Assembly: GCA_964639965.1 (NCBI GenBank)
Contig: CAZXGI010000003.1
Location: 16,745 to 80,744, forward strand
Direction of reading: 5' to 3'
Source: TMED23 sp964639965
GTDB taxonomy: Bacteria; Pseudomonadota; Alphaproteobacteria; Rhodospirillales; UBA2165
DNA length: 64,000 nt
Part shown: positions 60,597 to 64,000 of the stretch, piece by piece
Numbering within the stretch: position 1 is the stretch's first letter
Layout: the number at the start of each line of letters is the position of its first letter
Notes under the pieces: generated by a model
Told to the model about the DNA's origin: nothing
Seen by the model: the letters and a program-made list of their open reading frames with translations, nothing else
Databases searched by the model: none
Translations under genes and position numbers: made by a program

Positions 60597-62804
60597 CTAA
60601 ATTAACTTGTTAAATACAAGAGTTACTTCAGCTCCACCATTCTTGTTGTTACGCAACAAGATCTCTCCGTTATGATCTTCCATTATTTTAGTGGCAATTG
60701 CCAGCCCCAATCCAGTACCTTTTTCCCGGGTAGTTATATAAGGTTCCGAAATTCGATCTATCAAATGTTCTGAAAACCCAACACCATTGTCTGAAATATA
60801 AATACATATTTGATTTGATTTTCTTACGAGCTCTAATTTGATTTTTCCTGCAAAATCGGGGGTCACATTAGAATCAAATATAATTGATTCGGCTGCATTT
60901 TTCAGAATGTTTGTTAGCGATTGGCTAATTTGTTGCCTATCACACGCAAGAATAACTTCAGTTTCTTTAGTTTCCATTATATAATTTATATTCGGAAACC
61001 TATTTCTTTCTAAAAAAATACTTTGCTCGCACAGTTCTTTTAAATTTACATCTTTGAAATCAGGATTGGGCATTCGCGCAAAAGATGAGAACTCGTCAAT
61101 CATGCGTCCAATATCCTTAACTTGTCTTATAATTGTGTCAGTGCACATTAAGAATGTTTTCTGATCAGATTTGATATCTCCCTTATACTTGCGTTTTAAA
61201 CGTTCAGCAGAGAGCTGAATTGGAGTTAAGGGGTTTTTAATTTCATGGGCTATCCGTCGGGCAACATCGGCCCAAGCGGCTTTCCTTTGAGCCGAAAGCA
61301 ATTCGGAAACGTCGTCAAAAGTAACTACAAAGCCAATAATTTCTTGTCTTAATTTTTCGGCCGCTATAGAAACAATGAGAGTTTTCTGCCAGCCATTGCG
61401 ACTCAGCTTAATTTCACCTTCAACTATTTGATCGGGATTAGCCATAACTTCTTCAAGCAAAATAGCCATTTCCGGCACACACTCTCTCAAAGGTTTCTTA
61501 ACATGCTCCTCCAAATTAATAGATAATAAATCAAACGAAGACTTATTTGAAAGATGAATATAACCTCTATCATCAAGACCTATTACTCCTGCTGAAACTC
61601 CTGATAACACCGTTTCTGTAAATCGTCTTCTTTCATCTAACTGACGATTTGCTTCAATCAGTCCAAATTGCTGATCACTCAACTGTTCAGTCATCAAATT
61701 AAAAGATTGGCTAAGTTTACCAACCTCATCTTTATCTTTTCTTTTATCAAAATCGACTCGGGTCGACAAATCGCCTTTTCCTACTTTTTCGGCCGCATCA
61801 ATCAATTTTCCTATTGGCGTCGAGATTGTTGAGGCTATAGACCACCCAATCCAAATTGCTGATAATAAGAGCAAAATTGCAACTAGAATAAAAACAAACA
61901 GGAACTTTATTTGGAGATTCATCCTATTTTCTTCTAGCAACTTATACTCATCAGCTGCGCCAGTGGTTTCCGCTATGTGCCGGAGTACATTCGCATCCAC
62001 AAATTTACCCACTAATAAATACGCATCGACAAATGCTTCAAGTTTAACACCAGCTCGAACAGTGTTACCAACTTGGTTCTCAATAATTATAACTTCACCT
62101 GGTCTGGTTTTAAGAACATCTTTTAATAAATCATCATTTGAAAAATTGAAACCCAATGAATAGCTTAACTGGGACCGGGCTAAAGTTTTTCCACTACTGT
62201 TTACTACAACAGCTTCAGAAAGATTTCTAATCTCCGAAAGTGTTATTATAAATTTTTCAAGTAATCTAGGATTTTGTCGCATTTTTGGAGCCGCTCTATT
62301 AATGTCATTTGCCATCGACAACGCTATCCCTCTGATATTCTTTTGATGCTCCATTAGATACAATTGCGCGACAACCGTTGAAGCCTTTACTGCCGTTCGC
62401 ACCCGCTCATTGAACCAAGATTCTATTCCAAAATTCAGAAATAATCCGAGAAACAGTACAACCAGCAAAGCTGGAATTATTGCTACAAGGCCAAATGAAA
62501 TAACCATCTTTATATGTAACCGCGAACCAGCTGGGCTAAACTTATTTTTAAACCAAGCATGAATCATCTTTCTAACGAGAGCAGCACCTAACAAAACAGC
62601 TAAAAATAAATCTAAATTTAGCCAAGCTATTACACTGGTCAGATTCGAGTTAAGCGGAGAAAATTCAGATAATACAACGATAGTTGCCAGGCTTGATAAA
62701 ACCAATGCTGTCGCAATCAACCCAATAAGTATTTGAGTCAAGCGTAGCCGATGAAACATTCGAGGTATTATTTTAAATCTAGATTTAATTTGATCATTCA
62801 ACAT
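60597..62804 (-). CDS. ntrY: NtrY nitrogen sensor histidine kinase
   Basis: Membrane sensor kinase of 735 residues. Three or four hydrophobic N-terminal segments (about residues 22-130) are followed by an extracytoplasmic region to about residue 300. Then come a TM helix, a HAMP-like linker (ISTPIGKLIDAAEKVGKGDLS), a PAS domain (VLSGVSAGVIGLDDRGYI), the dimerisation/phospho-acceptor helix RRIAHEIKNPLTPIQLSAER and the ATPase domain with DNGVGF and GTGLGLAIA. It senses nitrogen or redox signals in alphaproteobacteria and pairs with NtrX, whose gene is downstream. The start is ATG 62804. Confidence 0.95.
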   Translation of the reverse strand: MLNDQIKSRFKIIPRMFHRLRLTQILIGLIATALVLSSLATIVVLSEFSPLNSNLTSVIAWLNLDLFLAVLLGAALVRKMIHAWFKNKFSPAGSRLHIKMVISFGLVAIIPALLVVLFLGLFLNFGIESWFNERVRTAVKASTVVAQLYLMEHQKNIRGIALSMANDINRAAPKMRQNPRLLEKFIITLSEIRNLSEAVVVNSSGKTLARSQLSYSLGFNFSNDDLLKDVLKTRPGEVIIIENQVGNTVRAGVKLEAFVDAYLLVGKFVDANVLRHIAETTGAADEYKLLEENRMNLQIKFLFVFILVAILLLLSAIWIGWSIASTISTPIGKLIDAAEKVGKGDLSTRVDFDKRKDKDEVGKLSQSFNLMTEQLSDQQFGLIEANRQLDERRRFTETVLSGVSAGVIGLDDRGYIHLSNKSSFDLLSINLEEHVKKPLRECVPEMAILLEEVMANPDQIVEGEIKLSRNGWQKTLIVSIAAEKLRQEIIGFVVTFDDVSELLSAQRKAAWADVARRIAHEIKNPLTPIQLSAERLKRKYKGDIKSDQKTFLMCTDTIIRQVKDIGRMIDEFSSFARMPNPDFKDVNLKELCEQSIFLERNRFPNINYIMETKETEVILACDRQQISQSLTNILKNAAESIIFDSNVTPDFAGKIKLELVRKSNQICIYISDNGVGFSEHLIDRISEPYITTREKGTGLGLAIATKIMEDHNGEILLRNNKNGGAEVTLVFNKLI

Positions 62805-62861
62805 TTATTCTTATACCAGAGTCATAAAGCGTAAATTTGCAAAATGTATTAACACAGTTAA

Positions 62862-64000
62862 TTACTTAGGAACCCGGGTTACAGGGATATTTAATTCATG
62901 AATTTTTTTTCGTAAGGTGTTGCGATTCAATCCTAATATTTTTGCAGATTTTAACTGATTTCCGCGAGTGTAGTGCAATGTATTTATGATAAGAGGGCGC
63001 TCAACCTCTTTTAAAATTTGGTCATAAAGTCCTTCCGAAGGAAATGTGTCATTATGGACACTAAAATAATCTTGGACATGCATCTCAATAGCTTCACTTA
63101 TTCCATTACTTATAGCCTCCTCACCTATAGGAGTAATTATCTCGGATAATTCTGCCCGAATAACTTCAACCCCAATTGTATCCTGAGAGTATAAAGCTGC
63201 TAAACGACGAACTAAGTTTTCCAACTCACGAACATTACCTGGCCAATTATAAGCCTGAAGTTCCTCTAGGGCTTGTTTATCTATAATTTTCCATGGTAAC
63301 CCCTCTTCTGTTGATTTTGCCAAAAAATGTTTTACTAATTCTGGTATATCCTCCCTTCGCTCTCGCAGTGAAGGTAGGCGAATTGGAACTACGTTTAGTC
63401 GATAATAAAGATCTTCTCTGAACAAACCCTGGCGGATGAGTTGTGTCAAATCACGATGAGTAGCAGCAACAATTCTTACATTGGTCCGAATCGGTATCCT
63501 TCCTCCCACCGTAGTATATTCACCTTCTTGCAAGACACGCAATAATCGAGTTTGAGCTTCTGGTGGCATATTTCCGATTTCATCTAAAAACAAAGTACCC
63601 CCTTCAGCTTGTTTAAACCGACCCGTCGAATTCGAAACTGCTCCTGTAAATGAGCCTTTTTCGTGGCCAAAAAGTTCACTTTCAATTAATTCACGTGGGA
63701 TTGCCGCCATGTTTATAGCTACAAAAGAAAAATTTTTTCGTGTGCCAAAATCATGTAAAACTCTTGCTGCAAGTTCTTTTCCAGTTCCAGAATCCCCTGT
63801 AATTAAAACCGTTAAATCCGTATCCATAAGACGGGCCAACGAACGATAGACCTCTTGCATTGCCCCCGACCGCCCTATTAACGGGAGCTGATCCTCAGGT
63901 GGATCTTCAGTTGTTTTTATTCGATTAACATCCCTTTTTGTTTGCAGTGCTCTTTCGACAACATTCAAAAGTTCGTTTAAATCAAATGGTTTTGGAAGAT
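62862..64000 (-). CDS. ntrC: NtrC nitrogen regulator, N-terminus outside window
   Basis: Sigma54-dependent activator, cut at the window end. The visible 380 or so residues begin in the last part of the receiver domain (PKPFDLNELLNVV), so the TTG at 63968 is not the true start. The AAA+ domain has Walker A GDSGTGKE, the sigma54-contact loop GSFTGA (Ser instead of the usual Ala), and Walker B FLDEIGNMP. The C-terminal Fis-type helix-turn-helix has NQLKSAKILGLNRNTLRKKI. Its position upstream of ntrY fits NtrC. In relatives ntrB and dusB/nifR3 come before. Confidence 0.94.
   Translation of the reverse strand, partial: LPKPFDLNELLNVVERALQTKRDVNRIKTTEDPPEDQLPLIGRSGAMQEVYRSLARLMDTDLTVLITGDSGTGKELAARVLHDFGTRKNFSFVAINMAAIPRELIESELFGHEKGSFTGAVSNSTGRFKQAEGGTLFLDEIGNMPPEAQTRLLRVLQEGEYTTVGGRIPIRTNVRIVAATHRDLTQLIRQGLFREDLYYRLNVVPIRLPSLRERREDIPELVKHFLAKSTEEGLPWKIIDKQALEELQAYNWPGNVRELENLVRRLAALYSQDTIGVEVIRAELSEIITPIGEEAISNGISEAIEMHVQDYFSVHNDTFPSEGLYDQILKEVERPLIINTLHYTRGNQLKSAKILGLNRNTLRKKIHELNIPVTRVPK

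Noticed and set aside
63861..63968. TTG 63968 as the start of a receiver-less regulator
   Set aside because: The frame stays open to the window end and encodes the end of a receiver domain (PKPFDLNELLNVV), so the gene is cut, not short.
1..64000. CRISPR arrays, insertion sequences, prophage or integrase genes
   Set aside because: No direct-repeat array, transposase, integrase or phage-like protein was found by reading, although the 13-39 kb region is accessory in content.

Overview
The window is an AT-rich stretch of a proteobacterial chromosome, judged by eye at mid to upper 30s % GC. It most resembles a marine alphaproteobacterium of the Rhodospirillales type. That placement rests on gene order: lipA-ratA with cinA-pgpA, slt-dapA-smpB, folK-rpoZ, mltB-rlpA-dacA-tmk-holB-metG-(tatD-MBL), and ntrC-ntrY-ntrX-trkA-dat-hfq-hflX-(IMPase)-mazG. 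These are core clusters of that group, but I could not run a phylogeny. Two runs of exactly 100 N (12319-12418 and 41374-41473) mark scaffold joins and damage folK and rlpA. Nothing resembling a CRISPR array, insertion sequence, phage or plasmid gene was seen.

Layout. 1-5.4 kb: lipoyl synthase, RatA/COQ10, PncC, PgpA, an overlapping LytM peptidase-bactofilin pair, and a PLP threonine/serine dehydratase. 5.4-13.3 kb: Slt transglycosylase, dapA, smpB, then GST, ThrH, a luciferase-like flavoenzyme, family 5 UDG, folK and rpoZ. 13.4-39 kb: a long accessory region. It holds a divergent pair of UGA-containing CMD/AhpD-like genes, three tandem Bcr/CflA-type exporters, two short MetE-like methyltransferases, a PaaK-like ligase and a GAF-adenylate cyclase. 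It continues with an alpha/beta hydrolase, a TPR-sulfotransferase, tRNA-Ser, two FAH-family hydrolases, an aldo-keto reductase, an SDR and a deiodinase-like thiol protein. It ends with a Rieske dioxygenase (alpha and beta), a GST, a DMT transporter and a sugar-acid dehydratase. 39-46.3 kb: envelope and replication core operon up to metG. 46.4-50.7 kb: a metabolic insert (cupin, Gfo/Idh/MocA, CaiB/BaiF CoA-transferase, enoyl-CoA hydratase, epimerase-like VOC protein). 50.8-64 kb: tatD, MBL, mazG, IMPase, hflX, hfq, HAD, dat, trkA, ntrX, ntrY and ntrC (cut by the window end).

The main discovery is at 13.4-14.9 kb. Two divergent paralogous CMD-fold genes each carry an in-frame TGA as codon 84, exactly where the second cysteine of the CxxC redox motif belongs (CxxU). 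Each TGA is followed, after an identical 21-nt interval, by the loop of a perfect or near-perfect 7-bp hairpin with a GGUC apical loop, the form expected of a bacterial SECIS. Conventional calling would split them into four fragments. I read them as two selenoproteins, transcribed away from a shared 37-nt imperfect palindrome. A cysteine-containing deiodinase-like protein, a family often using selenocysteine elsewhere, lies 16 kb away.

The accessory region as a whole looks like uptake, oxidation and ring or enol-diketone cleavage of small organic (aromatic or sugar-acid) substrates. It also has thiol-dependent detoxification (GSTs, CMD selenoproteins, exporters). The exact substrates cannot be read from sequence.
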